Below, piece after piece: positions 35,250-46,381 of a stretch of 64,000 nt of DNA. Position numbers and translations under genes: made by a program. Position 1 is the first letter of the stretch, and each line of letters begins with the position of its first letter. Source of the DNA: Saccopteryx bilineata. Taxonomy: Eukaryota; Chordata; Mammalia; Chiroptera; Emballonuridae. The stretch covers positions 58,049,809 through 58,113,808 of the forward strand of contig NC_089494.1 in NCBI RefSeq assembly GCF_036850765.1, given 5' to 3'. The notes beneath the pieces are model-generated. The model saw nothing but the letters and a program-made list of their open reading frames with translations, was not told where the DNA came from and did not search any database.

Positions 35250-36100
35250 CCAGTAAATGTCACTGTATTACAAGTTTTAGCTCTGTGAAGTTCCTGGGAT
35301 GTCCTCAGCTGAGATGTTGCTGTGGCAATGATGTAGGCAGAGCCACAGTCGTGTTGGTGGGTGGGGTGTGTTGTGAGGGTTTTCTGACTTCCACCCTATG
35401 GCTTTGGCTTTATGGCTTTAGCTTTCAGGTTTTATGACTCTAGCAATGGTGATCTCAGGCTTCCGGATGCTACTTCCCACATTTCAACAAATCTGGGGAC
35501 TGGATGTGGAGCCCCTCTGTTCTTCATTGGAGAGAAGAGCTCTGGAGAGCTAGCTGTGGGGATTGTCTCTGCCACTCTTGGTACTACAAAGTGAAGGAAG
35601 TGGTATCTGGGAGGCTGGGGGGCCACACTTTAGCTTTCTCTGTCTCTGCCAAATGCAGGCTGCAGGTAGACCATGGGACCACTGGCCGTGACCTCATACT
35701 CTGGCCGCTTTGGTTTATCTCCTCTTCTGCCCTTCTGTCTCACCACTACTCCCTGAAGCAGTAGACCCAGTCACTTTAAGTTTTCCTCTCCATACCCCTC
35801 AGACAAAATCTAGAAATCCTGAGCTTCTTTCCTCCCCATAGTCCAGCAGAGAAAAAAACTCCCAGTCACTCCAGGTTTGTCTTCTCTCCTCTCCAAGGTC
35901 CACCATGAATGCATTTTATCTTTTAACCCCCTTTCCACCCTATCCCACATTTAGTTCAGTGTATGAATCTTTCAGCACATCTGCAAGCACAGCTGGGGTT
36001 CCTTCACTGCATTATAGTTGTTCAATTTGTTGAAATTTCAAGGGGAGAGATCAGGGGTGTCTCTCATGTCGCTATTACTCTGACATTATTTCTAGATTTC
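35250..36100 (-). mobile_element. Probable L1 5'UTR attached to the deleted L1
   Basis: On the minus strand the right end reads GACATGAGAGACACCCCTGA, CTCTCCCCTTGAAATTTCAA and ACAAATTGAACAACTATAAT in succession. This resembles the opening of the L1 5'UTR at 22000-22090 (CTCTCCCCTAAATCACAACA, AATTTATCAACTAG). The stretch is less AT-rich than its surroundings and has the orientation of the L1 relic to its left. I infer one L1 with ORF1 and most of ORF2 deleted. An independent repeat is the alternative. Confidence 0.45.
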
Positions 36101-36521
36101 TCCTGTTTTTGTTTCAGATAACCTAAACACCTCTCGCAATAACTCAGAAGCAGAATCTCTCTGTTCCTGTGGTGGACAGCAGGCAACCATAATTTTTTAC
36201 CTTATGGTAGGATTGGAAAGCCTCAGGTTCCATTCCTAAGATATAAATTTGAAATGTGCTAGATTTTTATATTTTACTAATACAAGGTTTGAGGGAATGT
36301 TTCTAGAATATTATTGCTGATACACTTATCTTGAATACCACTAATTTTAGTAATTACACTCCATATCTAATATCTCTTTCACAAGCTACTGATTTTACCT
36401 TTGAAAGTGCATTTCTAACATTGGCAAAGCTTCATGTTATTGATGGCAGCTAAAGATCTGTGCAGCACTTATGATAGTGACATTTGGAGAAGGGCTTTCT
36501 GACCCCTCTGGAGGGTAATTT

Positions 36522-36757
36522 CTTTTTATTTTTCTACCAGTGATCCCTTGCTCAAGCCAGTGACCTTGGGCTTCAAGCCAGAGACCTTTGGGGTCAACTC
36601 AGAGATGAGGTCACATCTATGATCCTATGCTCTAGCTGGTGACCCTGTGCTCAAACTGGTGAGCACATGCTCAAGCTAGCAACCTCAGACTTTCATATCT
36701 GGATCCTGAGCATCCCAGGCCAAGGCTCTATTCACCGCATCACCACCTGGTCAGGCT
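36522..36757 (-). mobile_element. tRNA-derived SINE (first of a same-site pair)
   Basis: The minus strand starts AGCCTGACCAGGTGGTGATG with GCTTGAGCATGTGCTCACCA-like body text. It is bracketed by GGAGGGTAATTT at 36510-36521 and at 36758-36769, a perfect 12-bp duplication. The SINE is diverged and lacks a clear long A tail. Confidence 0.85.
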
Positions 36758-36769
36758 GGAGGGTAATTT

Positions 36770-37148
36770 ATCTATTTTTTTATTTGTATTTTTTATTAAG
36801 TGAGAGGTGGGGAGGCAGAGACAGACTCCTGCATGCACACCAACTGGGATCTACCTGGCAAGCCCCCTACCAGGTTATGCTTTGCCTATCTGGGGCTACT
36901 GCTCTGTTGGTTGGAAACCAGGCCACTTTAGCACCTGAAGTGAGGCTATGGAGACATCCTCAGCACCCAAGCCAAGTTGCTCAAACCATTTGAGCCATAG
37001 CTCAAGGAGGGGAAGAGGGGGGGGAGTGAGAGGGGGAGGGATGGAAAAGCATATAATGGCTTCTTTTGTGTGCCCTGACCAGGAATCAAACCTGGGACTT
37101 CCACACACTGGGTTGAGGTTCTACTGCTAAGCCAACCAGCCAGGGCCT
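36770..37148 (-). mobile_element. Ves-like SINE (second of a same-site pair)
   Basis: The minus strand starts GGCCCTGGCTGGTTGGCTTA with the long Ves-like body and a tail (ATTTTTTATT-rich on + at 36770-36800). It is bracketed by GAGGGTAATTT at 36759-36769 and 37149-37159. The target sequence therefore occurs three times, on both sides of two different SINEs. Confidence 0.88.
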
Positions 37149-37414
37149 GAGGGTAATTTCTTAATAGAGTAACTGTCTGCTCCTCAATGACATATTAAAC
37201 CTGTCCCCCTCCATATTCACATAAAATTTCACAGAATTTTTGCTAATTGATTTAAAGCAAATTAAGAATGTCAAAATAGCATGAAATATCTTTCAATGTT
37301 TGTTTTTCTTCTTAAATAAGAAACCATTTGTATACATACAACTATGAAGTTAGATAATTTAATATTTTTCTTATTCCATTTTTATATTTTCACTGTCAAA
37401 GAAAAGAAGAACAT

Positions 37415-37585
37415 TTTATTTTTTTATTAATTTTTTTAAAATTTATTAACTTTAGCCAGTGAAGAAGAGAGAAAGAGAGACAGGAACATCAATCTGTTCC
37501 TGTATGTGTCCTGACTGGGAATCAAACCCTGGCAACCTCTGCAGTTCAGGCAAATGCTCCACCCAACAGCTATCCGGCCAGGGTA
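37415..37585 (-). mobile_element. Classical Ves SINE, diverged
   Basis: The minus strand reads CCCTGGCCGGATAGCTGTTG at its head, CAGGACACATACAGGAACAG further in, then a GA-rich segment and a T/A-rich tail on the left. It is the short Ves form, distinct from the long form, and clearly older. Confidence 0.75.
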
Positions 37586-38627
37586 CAAACCATATTTATG
37601 ATTTTTAATGCATTTTTCCCTCCTGAGGATGAAAAGGAGGTGAGACTCAGTCTAAGTATAACTTTATTTTGTTTTAAAAAGTTGCATTTCAGGTCATATT
37701 TGCAAATAATGTTCAATTTCACTGAGCAGAGAAGTGAGGTAGTCCAGTATAAATTACCCTGCAGCCTAATTTAGAGCATTTTATTCTCTGTTTAGCAATA
37801 TTATGAAATGTACTGTTTAAATTAAGCTACATTATATTCCTTGTTGGAGTATTTCAAAACAAGCATAAGATGTCTTTGTAGCATACTTTGTAAAGGTAGG
37901 GAGCTCATTCAACTGTTTTTAACAGTGCATTGATTTTTAAAATATACTTGGATATTTTTTTTCTTCCTGTTCTTCTTTTCTGTGTTGGAGTTGGAAATGA
38001 AATCATATCTTTTTGTCATCTTCCATTATTTCCTTTTATGTCTCCCACATGCACCCTGGGTAATATCCTGGCTAGATATGATTGTAGGCTATTTTCACTG
38101 GCAGATTCTGATTTCATTGCCAATCAACAATGTTAAGGAGCATTGCCCCCACCCCCTTCATAGTCTGCACACTCCATTTGGAAATGAGAAAAAGTCTCAA
38201 AGGTAGCCACAACTATATTACCAAGGCAGGCAGTCAAGTACCCCCAGGGAGGCCCTAAGCTGGAGTGAGTGCATGTAAGAGGAAGAGAAAGTAATGAGCA
38301 GTTTTGAAAAATGAGGTTACATAAGTTAGAGCTGTCCAGAGATGCTCTGAAGGTCTATTAGACACAGTTCTTGAAAAGGGGTATAAATGAAACTAAAATG
38401 CAATAACGAAACTCTCCCACCAGAGAGAATTTAAAATGATTCCTCGCTGGAATTAATTGACATCATGAGAAGGGCGGAACACGCTTTGTCTGTTTGAAAA
38501 GCATATTCAGTGTTTTTGAAGAATTTCTGTTCGTAGCATATAATAAATGACTGGGAAATCGATACCTTTATTTAAAAAGATGCCGCCCGGTGTTTGATCG
38601 CACTGAGTGGTCATGGCCACCATCGCA
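37586..38627. other. Intron, mostly unique sequence
   Basis: No repeat clearly recognised. The segment 38390-38630 has unusually many CpGs for the surrounding intron (for example GGCGGAACACGC, GCCGCCCGGTG, ATCGATAC) and homeodomain-like TTAATTGACA, so it may be conserved non-coding DNA. Open frames at 37930-38206 have no domain. Confidence 0.45.
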
Positions 38628-38690
38628 TCGGGGCATCTATGTGCATCTATGTGCATCTATGTGCATCTATGGGCATCTATGTGCATCTTC
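38628..38690 (+). repeat. 10-bp minisatellite (GTGCATCTAT)n
   Basis: About five to six tandem copies of GTGCATCTAT with single-base variants (GGGCATCTAT). It is flanked by GC-rich unique DNA on the left. It is a short local expansion. Confidence 0.9.
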
Positions 38691-38840
38691 GGTGCTTGTT
38701 TAGTTGGTACACTTCATTTCCAAAACCTATCTATCTCTGTTTGTTTCTCACTTAAAAAATGTTTCTGATTAATTTTTCAGATCCTTTAATACTGACATTA
38801 ATTGTGTTTGTCATGATTTCTCAATGGTACTTGTGGTTTA

Positions 38841-39250
38841 TTTTTTTTATTTTTTATTTTTTGTACTTCTCCGAAGCTGGAAACGGGGAGAGACAGCCAG
38901 ACAGACTCCCGCATGCGCCCAACCGGGATCCACCCGGCACGCCCACCAGGGGCGACACTCTGCCCACCAGGGGGCGATGCTCCGCCCCCCCCCTCCCCCG
39001 GGGCGTAGCTCCGCTGTGACCAGAGCCACTCCAGCACCCGGGGCAGAGGCCAAGGAGCCACCCCCAGCGCCCGGGCCATCCCCGCTCCAATGGAGCCTTG
39101 GCTGCGGGAGGGGAAGAGAGAGACAGAGAGGAAGGAGGGGGGCGTGGAGAAGCAAATGGGCGCCCCTCCCACTTGCCCTGGCCGGGAATTGAACCCGGGT
39201 CCCCCGCAAACCAGGCCGACGCTCCACCGCTGAGCCAACCGGCCAGGGCC
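38841..39250 (-). mobile_element. Young Ves-like SINE (long form)
   Basis: The minus strand starts GGCCCTGGCCGGTTGGCTCA with intact A-box and B-box motifs, a CpG-rich body and an A tail (T runs 38841-38862). A perfect 12-bp target-site duplication, ACTTGTGGTTTA, lies at 38829-38840 and 39251-39262. High CpG retention suggests a recent insertion. Confidence 0.95.
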
Positions 39251-39262
39251 ACTTGTGGTTTA

Positions 39263-42197
39263 ATGTAACTGAAATTTGTTCTTCCAGGTATTTTATCTAA
39301 CTTTGTTTTAAAACCCAGGAGGAAGCTTCAAATGAAACCATGAATTCCCTTGTAATGAAGACAGAGAATCACAATCTTTGGATGAACTTTTATGTATCCA
39401 TTGTACCTTTTCAGTGTTTGACTCTAAATTTATTTTTAAATCTCAGTTTAGCTGTTTGACATGACACTTTCATGTTTGGAACAGTCATGGAACCTGATGA
39501 AAGTTTGGTTTTTCTTATTCTTTTACACTCTGAGACAGTGTGATGGGAATTATTGTCTTTCTGAGACTGAAAGTAAATTAATTTTACTCTGGATCCAGAA
39601 GGTTCATTGTTTTAAGAGATTTGATCCTGCTGCTTGTGGCTTCTTGCCATGGGTGTTTTTATTGCTTTATGCTTTAAAGAACACATCCCATTAAAAACAA
39701 CAAAATTATACAACTTATGGAAAACTTCTGGCCTACGGCACAGGTTTCTTAAGTAAAAGAAAACTAGAAACCAAACTGCTTCTTCCTTTCTTGTCTTCAA
39801 ATTGTTTCTAGGGGGAAGATTATGCATAGGTCATTGGATTAAGCAAGAGCATTGTTCCCCCAGCCATGCACAGAGTAATAAGTCATTCTCCTTCTTGAAA
39901 TTACATCTTCTCTAGGACCAGCATATAAACACAGTTCTATCTGTACTAGGAGTACGGGGTCATAGCTATTCACCTGGAAGATGATCCTTCATAATTATTC
40001 CCAGAAAGATACTTTGGAAAAATACTCTCTGCTCTTCATGGTTCAATGATGTAAAATGTTTGTACTGCATTTGTTATGGGCATTAAAGGCAGGGAGCTCA
40101 TTCAACTGATAGACCAGTGGGTCTGGTGTTATATTTAGAAAAACAGTCAATTGGAAGATGGTAGAATACATGCCAGTTATACAGTTTGTTACATTTAATA
40201 TCTTTGAAGCTATTGGAAGCATCAATCATTATAATAGCATCAAAATGTACATTGGTAGAGCCTTTAATCTTCACATATATATAAATTAATGCATATGAAT
40301 CTCTCAGTAGTCTTATGAGATATGTAAGACAGTTGTTCTTTTTTTTTTATTTAAATAGATGAGGTAACTGTGGTCTGTCTTGTCTAGCAGGAAGTTAAGA
40401 ATGGAACTGGGAGGTCAATATTCTTTTCTCTCTGTCTGCTTGGCTTGTCCTTTTTTGTAAAAGTGTATTGACTGTTCTTATTCCTTAGAAGAGAGCTCAA
40501 CACAAAAAGTATTTGCTGAGTTAATTGTAGAAATGATGTCACTTAATATTCTGGAATGTATAGCTAACCAGTCAGGAAAACAATGGAAGGTCATAATAAT
40601 GAAATCACGGTTCTTCATAATTCATGCACAATAAGCTTATTAAAGAGATAAAGGTGACATAAGAATCTCATTTTCCAAATCCTCATGGAAAATTGTTAAG
40701 AACTATCTGCTCTGAATGTATGAAAATCATAGAAAGCAAGGCTATATCAGAAATTGTTTTATTTAAACTTTCTTTTTAAAGCAAGAAAAATAGGTTCTGA
40801 GATTTTAAATGATTCCTAGGTTACACAATTAGAAAACAACAGAGATAGGAGTTGGATCTGTGTCTTTAAACTCTACTGTTCCTGGGCCCTACTCTTTATT
40901 ATCTAGATGTTTGGATGCCCAGTTGTGGTCCCATTGAACTTCGCGCTTCTTTGGTGTGCAGCACCACATGGGTATCCCATTTCATGGGTGGGAAAATCCT
41001 GGTTGAGGAGGGTCTCCAGAAGCAATTAGTATGTCAGTGATATCAATATAATGTAAATCTCCCAAGCATTTTCTTGCTGGTCTGCTCACAGATGTAGGAG
41101 CCTACAGTGTTTTTGCTTCCACAATAAAAAGAACTTATGAAGAATCAACTATATATTTTAACCACAAGAGTTAAGAATAAAAGAAAAAGATTTTTTAAAA
41201 AGAATTTCTGTTCTCTAGCCATCATTGAAGTAAAGTACATATTGCCATGTTCTATTACAATTTCATTTATGCTGGAACCATATCAAAATGCTAAAGTGAG
41301 ATTCTAAGCTGGCATAATTCTGGCTCAAGATGATATTTGGATAGATCAAGGCTATATGAAGTCAAAAATTGTTATGTAAGTAAGTAGTTTGCTTGGCTCA
41401 AGAACCCTAAAAGAGTGCTACAACTACATATAAAACTATTGACTGATGATCATTGATTTCTGGTTAAATAGTTAATACAATGTATTTAAGAATAAAAGGA
41501 ACCGTTGAAATGAAACTCTATATGGAATGTACTCTGAAGGACCATAGAAATAGAGAAATAGAAATGTTGGTGAAACTAGGTTAAAAGTAAGTAGAAAGCA
41601 GATGTTTATTAGTGAAGCAGGTAGTAGGAATGGTAGAAATATTTAGTCACTTCTCTTTATCAGCTATTGACATAAATATTTTAATTCAAATGTTTTTGGT
41701 GCAGGTGTTTTAAAGCCAACAGATAAAGCCCACAGACACCCTAGGAGCTTCTTTCAGCTTTTACCCCTCCTAATTCTGGGAAATGTTTACTTTCCACTTT
41801 ATTAATTTATATACTGTTTGGAAACATTTTAACTTTGGGTTTGTATCGCTTTTGTTTCTGGCATGAATTCTGTTTGGTAGTAGATCATTGTTTTGATATA
41901 TTGCTAGGTTCAGTTAGCACTTGATAAATGAAATGGATCTATAGCTTTTTACATGCTATTTTAACTTTATTATATTTTATTAACATTATATTAGGCATAT
42001 TATTTTAGAATTAGGGAAAAAAAGCAGTACAATATTGTTTAGTCTGTTATCTTTGGGAGGCCTTTAATGGGTTATTGTTACTCCCCCAAAACCATTATTA
42101 TAAGTGAATTCCACTATAAGTGTAAATGTTATTTAGAGAAGAGTTAGAAATTTTATTAGGGCCTCCTGCTCAATCTGAAGCTCAGAACAGATTTTAC
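39263..42197. other. Intron with diverged MIR-like pieces
   Basis: Mostly unique AT-rich intron. MIR-like text on the minus strand is suspected at about 40260-40420 and 40790-40880 (ATTCCTAGGTTACACAATTA). A 17-bp string GGGAGCTCATTCAACTG at 40093-40109 also occurs at 37899-37915. No exon or gene is recognised. Confidence 0.45.
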
Positions 42198-42747
42198 TGT
42201 ATGGCCAGTAGTTGCCACATCGCGGCCATTCACATGCAGGTTCTCATTGGATTCGGGCAGATGGTAAAGAAACAGTGGAGCCAAAAAATTATGGGCCATT
42301 CCTTTACTCAACACTTGCACCGGCTGGTGATCAAACACACAGGAAAAAAACACTTCCCTCATTGTTCAGTCAGAGCTCACAAACCACTGACACATTCTCT
42401 GGTTCCAAAACCAGGAGAATCTTCTCCAGTTTCTCCTAGAATCAAAGGCCTCCACCAGTCTCAGAGGAGCTCACAAACCTCTTCAGCTCTGTTCCCCATC
42501 TCCTTCTCCCTCTTTCCCTGCCATCTTGGCTTCTTTCTCTTTAGCACTCTGCCTTCTCTTTGCTCTCACTCTGCAAAAACATGGCTTCTCTCTCCTCCAG
42601 CACATATTAGCAAGACAATGGCCCTTCCCAAGCAGGAAGGTAATTTGCAATTTCACAGACCACATATCTGGCACTGCCCAGTGGCATTTTTAACAATAAA
42701 AGTGAACAAACTCAAAAATCATATTTTACAAACTCATTTGCCCAATG
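42198..42747 (-). mobile_element. Solo ERV LTR (family A)
   Basis: It is the same LTR family as 45890-46376 and the + copy at 3628-4244. It ends TGTATGGCC on + and carries the shared block GATGGTAAAGAAACAGTGGA. The polyadenylation-type signal is decayed (TTTACT where copy B has TTTATT). No matching target-site duplication is evident. No internal viral genes are present. A 240-codon open frame on the opposite strand across this LTR is a shadow. Confidence 0.75.
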
Positions 42748-43449
42748 CAGCCCAAATACCTCCCATACATACCCAATTAAAAAAGAAACTCAGGAAACAT
42801 AGGAAGAAGATAATGTTCTTCTTGCAGATAGATTTTTGCAGCATTTAAAAACTCACACCTTCACGAGAATCTGTAACAACCCTGCCTTAAATAGTCAAAT
42901 AGAGATTTTCTGCAGGTTGTTTTATGAAAATCAGTTTATCATATATTTTCATTTCCAAGTATAAAACTATATTATATTTATATTTTACATGTTTTTTTCA
43001 AACTATACCTTCAGGAACTTGTAACTCCGAAAATGTACTGCTGTAAAATTTTAGCTTGGAAACCATAACTTCTGATATTGATCAACCACATTATTTAAAA
43101 GTCAAAAGACAGTGAGTGTTGCTGTTGTGCCATTCAAGGTGGAATTGCAATCTGAGATGCAGAATATTCAAAGCAGATGTGAATTTTTATTGACTAAGCA
43201 GTTATTTGATTAGAATAATGTTTGTTTCCTTTTGAGATAAGTGTATGCTTACTAACCACATGTAGTTTGTATTAGGTTGACCCTTACTCCATTCCCATCC
43301 CTACCTATATCTAGTGGTGTTGGGGTGAAGCTCACCAGAGAGAGAAGTCAGGTTTGCTTATTGTTTTATATATATATGTATTTATATGAAACTAGTAGTG
43401 TGTGGTTAAGGTTGTATCAAAATGTCACTCAATCAATTCTTTCTCCCTA
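42748..43449. other. Intron, nothing recognised
   Basis: Unique AT-rich intron between a solo LTR and a SINE, with a short (TA)n run near 43368-43380. Confidence 0.4.
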
Positions 43450-43835
43450 GCCCTGGCCGGTTGGCTCAGCGGTAGAGCATAGGCCTGGTGTGCGGGGGAC
43501 CTGGGTTCGATTCCCGGCCAGGGCACATAGGAGAAGCGCCCATTTGCTTCTCCACCCCCCACCCTCTCCTTCCTCTCTGTCTCTCTCTTCCCCTCCCGCA
43601 GCCAAGGCTCCATTGGAGCAAAGATGGCCCGGGTGCTGGGGATGGCTCCTTGGCCTCTTCCCCAGGTGCTAGAGTGGCTCTGGTCGCGGCAGAGCGACAC
43701 CCCGGAGGGGCAGAGCATCGCCCCCTGGTGGGCAGAGCTTCGCCCCTGGTGGGCGTGCTGGGTGGATCCCGGTCGGGCGCATGTGGGAGTCTATCTGACT
43801 GTCTCTCTCCGTTTCCAGCTTCAGAAAAAAAAAAA
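43450..43835 (+). mobile_element. Young Ves-like SINE (long form), best-preserved copy
   Basis: It starts GCCCTGGCCGGTTGGCTCAG with a consensus A box (TGGCTCAGCGG, 43462-43472) and a perfect B box (GGTTCGATTCC, 43504-43514), an internal RNA polymerase III promoter. The long body and a pure A tail follow (43825-43837). The direct repeat AATTCTTTCTC flanks it at 43435-43445 and about 43836-43846. It is the most complete SINE of this type in the window. Confidence 0.95.
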
Positions 43836-45889
43836 AATTCTTTCTCACTCTCTCTCCTTTCCACCTTTCTCTCTCCCTCTCCATCTTGTTCCTTAGAGGA
43901 GCTGAGACAGCTGAAGGGAAATATGGGATTATGAATAAAAGTCTCATGGCCAGACGATGTAGACTTCAGGTTACTAGGATATGATATACTAATCTCTGAC
44001 TATATTCAGTCTTCACCAGACTGTGTCGTCAATCTACCCTGTCTTTCCAAGCACTCCTGGTATTTAGGTAGATGCTCCTAAGTGTCAGATGGAAGGAATT
44101 TTGAATGAAGGGCAGTGACTCACTGAGAATGCACTGGATGAATAACACCATTTAAAGAGACAAAAGTTTTTAGCTTGCCAACCATGGAAACTGTTCTCTC
44201 TCAAGGTGAGGAAATTCATCAACTATAATGAAGAACCTTGCCGATCCATACATAAAACTCTTGGGATTTGGGGTGCAGTATATCAGTTAGTGGATCCATT
44301 TTCCCACTGTGTGAACTGCATAAATCCCTAATTTGCGCATAAAGGAATTCACGAAAAACAATGTCCTCTATTTGACACAGGAAATGAGCCTTCATTTCCT
44401 TTCCTATTTGTAGCTTGCTTAGGGGTGTGATAGGATGATTTAGCTCTGGGCAGAGTATTCCTCTGTACTTCATTCATTTTGTTCTATGACTAATAACTTC
44501 CCCTCGTAACCACATCAAGGATTGATATTGCTTTAAGAAACAGCATTCTACATCTCTAGTGAGTTGCTTATCCTTCTTGAAGCAGAGTGAATTGCTCATG
44601 TTGTCATCCTCACATATTTTCTGACGTAACAGAGGCACGCAGGCTACCAATTGCTTTGGGCTCTATGAGGGGTACTGGGGACCACTTAACGGGATGCTGT
44701 GCAAAACAACTGAATCAGACTCTGAGTTCACCAAGTTCAGCAGGCAGGCCTACTTGGCTGTCCCCTCTGAGCGATCATACTGAGATTTTGTTAACAGAAG
44801 TGAAATATTTCAATGTACGGCTAGTCCACTACATCCTTGGTGCATCTGGATGGCTCCAGTTAGTTTTAAACAAGGAAAAACTAGTGGAGCTGCAGAAGAC
44901 CCCCAGAAGGTTTTAGAGGTACTAATTTCGATGTATAGCTCTTGTCACCCATACACTTACTGTAGGAACAGCCTTTCCACAGCTGTGGACCTGGCTCAGC
45001 TTGTCTTTTTGACTTCTGGCATTAATTCTTGCTTTAACCCCAGAACCACAGATAGTGAAGGGAAAATGGACTTACACATGTGAAAAAATTTAGACAATTT
45101 AGACTTTGTGGCAGTTCTGGCTACATAAGTCATAGGGTCCAATCAAAAATGAAAATGCTGGGTCCGTTGTTAAAAAATTATTCAGAATTTTAAGTCTGTG
45201 ATAATAGAGCATTAAACCAAGCTCAGCACTCTTGGAAACACTGGACCCCGCATAGTGTGTGACGGCATAGGTTGCTGGCCCAGAAAGCAGGCCTGGCTCT
45301 TCAATCAGGACATATAAAGTTAGAGAGGGATTTGCTTTAAGTATACAGAGTTTAGAAAGCAGTAATAGAATGGATGAATATTGTTTATAGACTCAGAATA
45401 TTAAATTTAAGAAAACCACCGAAGTTCTAAGATGAATGACAATAGCATGCACTCTTTTGTATAGTAGAAGCCAACTCCTTCTTTGAGAAGTTTCAGAGTA
45501 GATCCAAGAGTTTCTTATTTGTGCTGGCTACTGGGCTGGGCAAAGTGCGAAAGCATTGAGAGGCAACTCCTGAAGACTCAGTCTGGGTGAAATTCTCAAA
45601 TTCCTGGGATAATTAGAGAAGGCTGAAGGTGAATATTTTGCTTTTGGTTCCAGGACTGGTTTGCTTTCATTAGAGCTTCAAATGAAGATTTTCAGAAAAC
45701 CTAGAAGAGACATGAAAACATTGTTTCACAAGACTTGGTGTGTGGTGGTGGTGATACTCAGTGACTTTTCATGTGTAACTCACCAGAACTTATGTTTGCA
45801 GTTGTTCTTCTGCCTGACTTTAATTTACATAGCTGGTCATAGCTTTTAGTGGATGAACTACGACAGTGGAGGAGAAGGCATTGACTTAA
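43836..45889. other. Unresolved intronic stretch, low in recognised repeats
   Basis: This stretch is less AT-rich than the rest and has scattered open frames (44587-44916 on +, 109 codons; 44219-44473 on -, 84 codons). None has a recognisable domain. I suspect an old, heavily decayed LTR-retrotransposon interior or a conserved non-coding block at about 44200-45090, but the sequence alone does not decide it. Confidence 0.35.
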
Positions 45890-46376
45890 TGTAAGGCCAG
45901 GGGCCGCCGCCATCATGGCCATTCCCATGCAGGTTCTCATTAGATTCGGGTAGATGGTAAAGAAACAGTGGAGGCAAAAAATTGTGAGCCATTCCTTTAT
46001 TAAAGTGTCGCACCAGCCAATGAGAAACACACAGGGAAAAACACTTCCCTCTTCATTCATTCAGAGCTCACAAAGCTACTGACACATTATCTGGTTCCAC
46101 AACTAGGAGAATCTCTGGTTCCTCCTGGAATCAAAGGCCTCACCAGTCCCAAAGCCTCTCCCCTCTGGTTCCCCCATCTGCCAACATGGCTTCTTACTCT
46201 ACAAAACTGGCATTTCTCTCCTCCAGCACACATTAGCAAGCCAATGGCTCTTCCCAAGCAGGAAGGTAATTTGCAATTTCACGGATCACATACCTGGCAC
46301 TGCCCAGCGCCATTTTTTAACACTAAAAGTGAGCAAACTCAAAAAATACAAATTTTATAAACTCATTTGCCCAACT
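45890..46376 (-). mobile_element. Solo ERV LTR (family A) with 5-bp duplication
   Basis: A minus-strand LTR ending CCTTACA, with AATAAA (TTTATT on + at 45998-46003) placed as in a U3-R-U5 layout. CTTAA is repeated on both sides (45885-45889 and 46377-46381), a 5-bp target-site duplication. It resembles 42198-42747 closely over the whole length. No gag, pol or env remains, so it is a solo LTR left by recombination. Confidence 0.82.
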
Positions 46377-46381
46377 CTTAA

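Noticed and set aside
38798..39252. Four overlapping open frames of 122-146 codons
   Set aside because: All lie in the GC-rich body of a young SINE. Similar frames recur at other SINE copies (872-1448, 43466-43934).
42126..42848. 240-codon open frame on the + strand
   Set aside because: It runs antisense across a solo ERV LTR and into its flanks. Its text shows no known domain and is low in complexity, and the related LTR copy at 45890 does not preserve the frame.
43450..43525. tRNA-gene-like head with perfect A and B boxes
   Set aside because: It is the tRNA-derived head of a SINE with a long body, A tail and target duplication, so it is not a functional tRNA gene.
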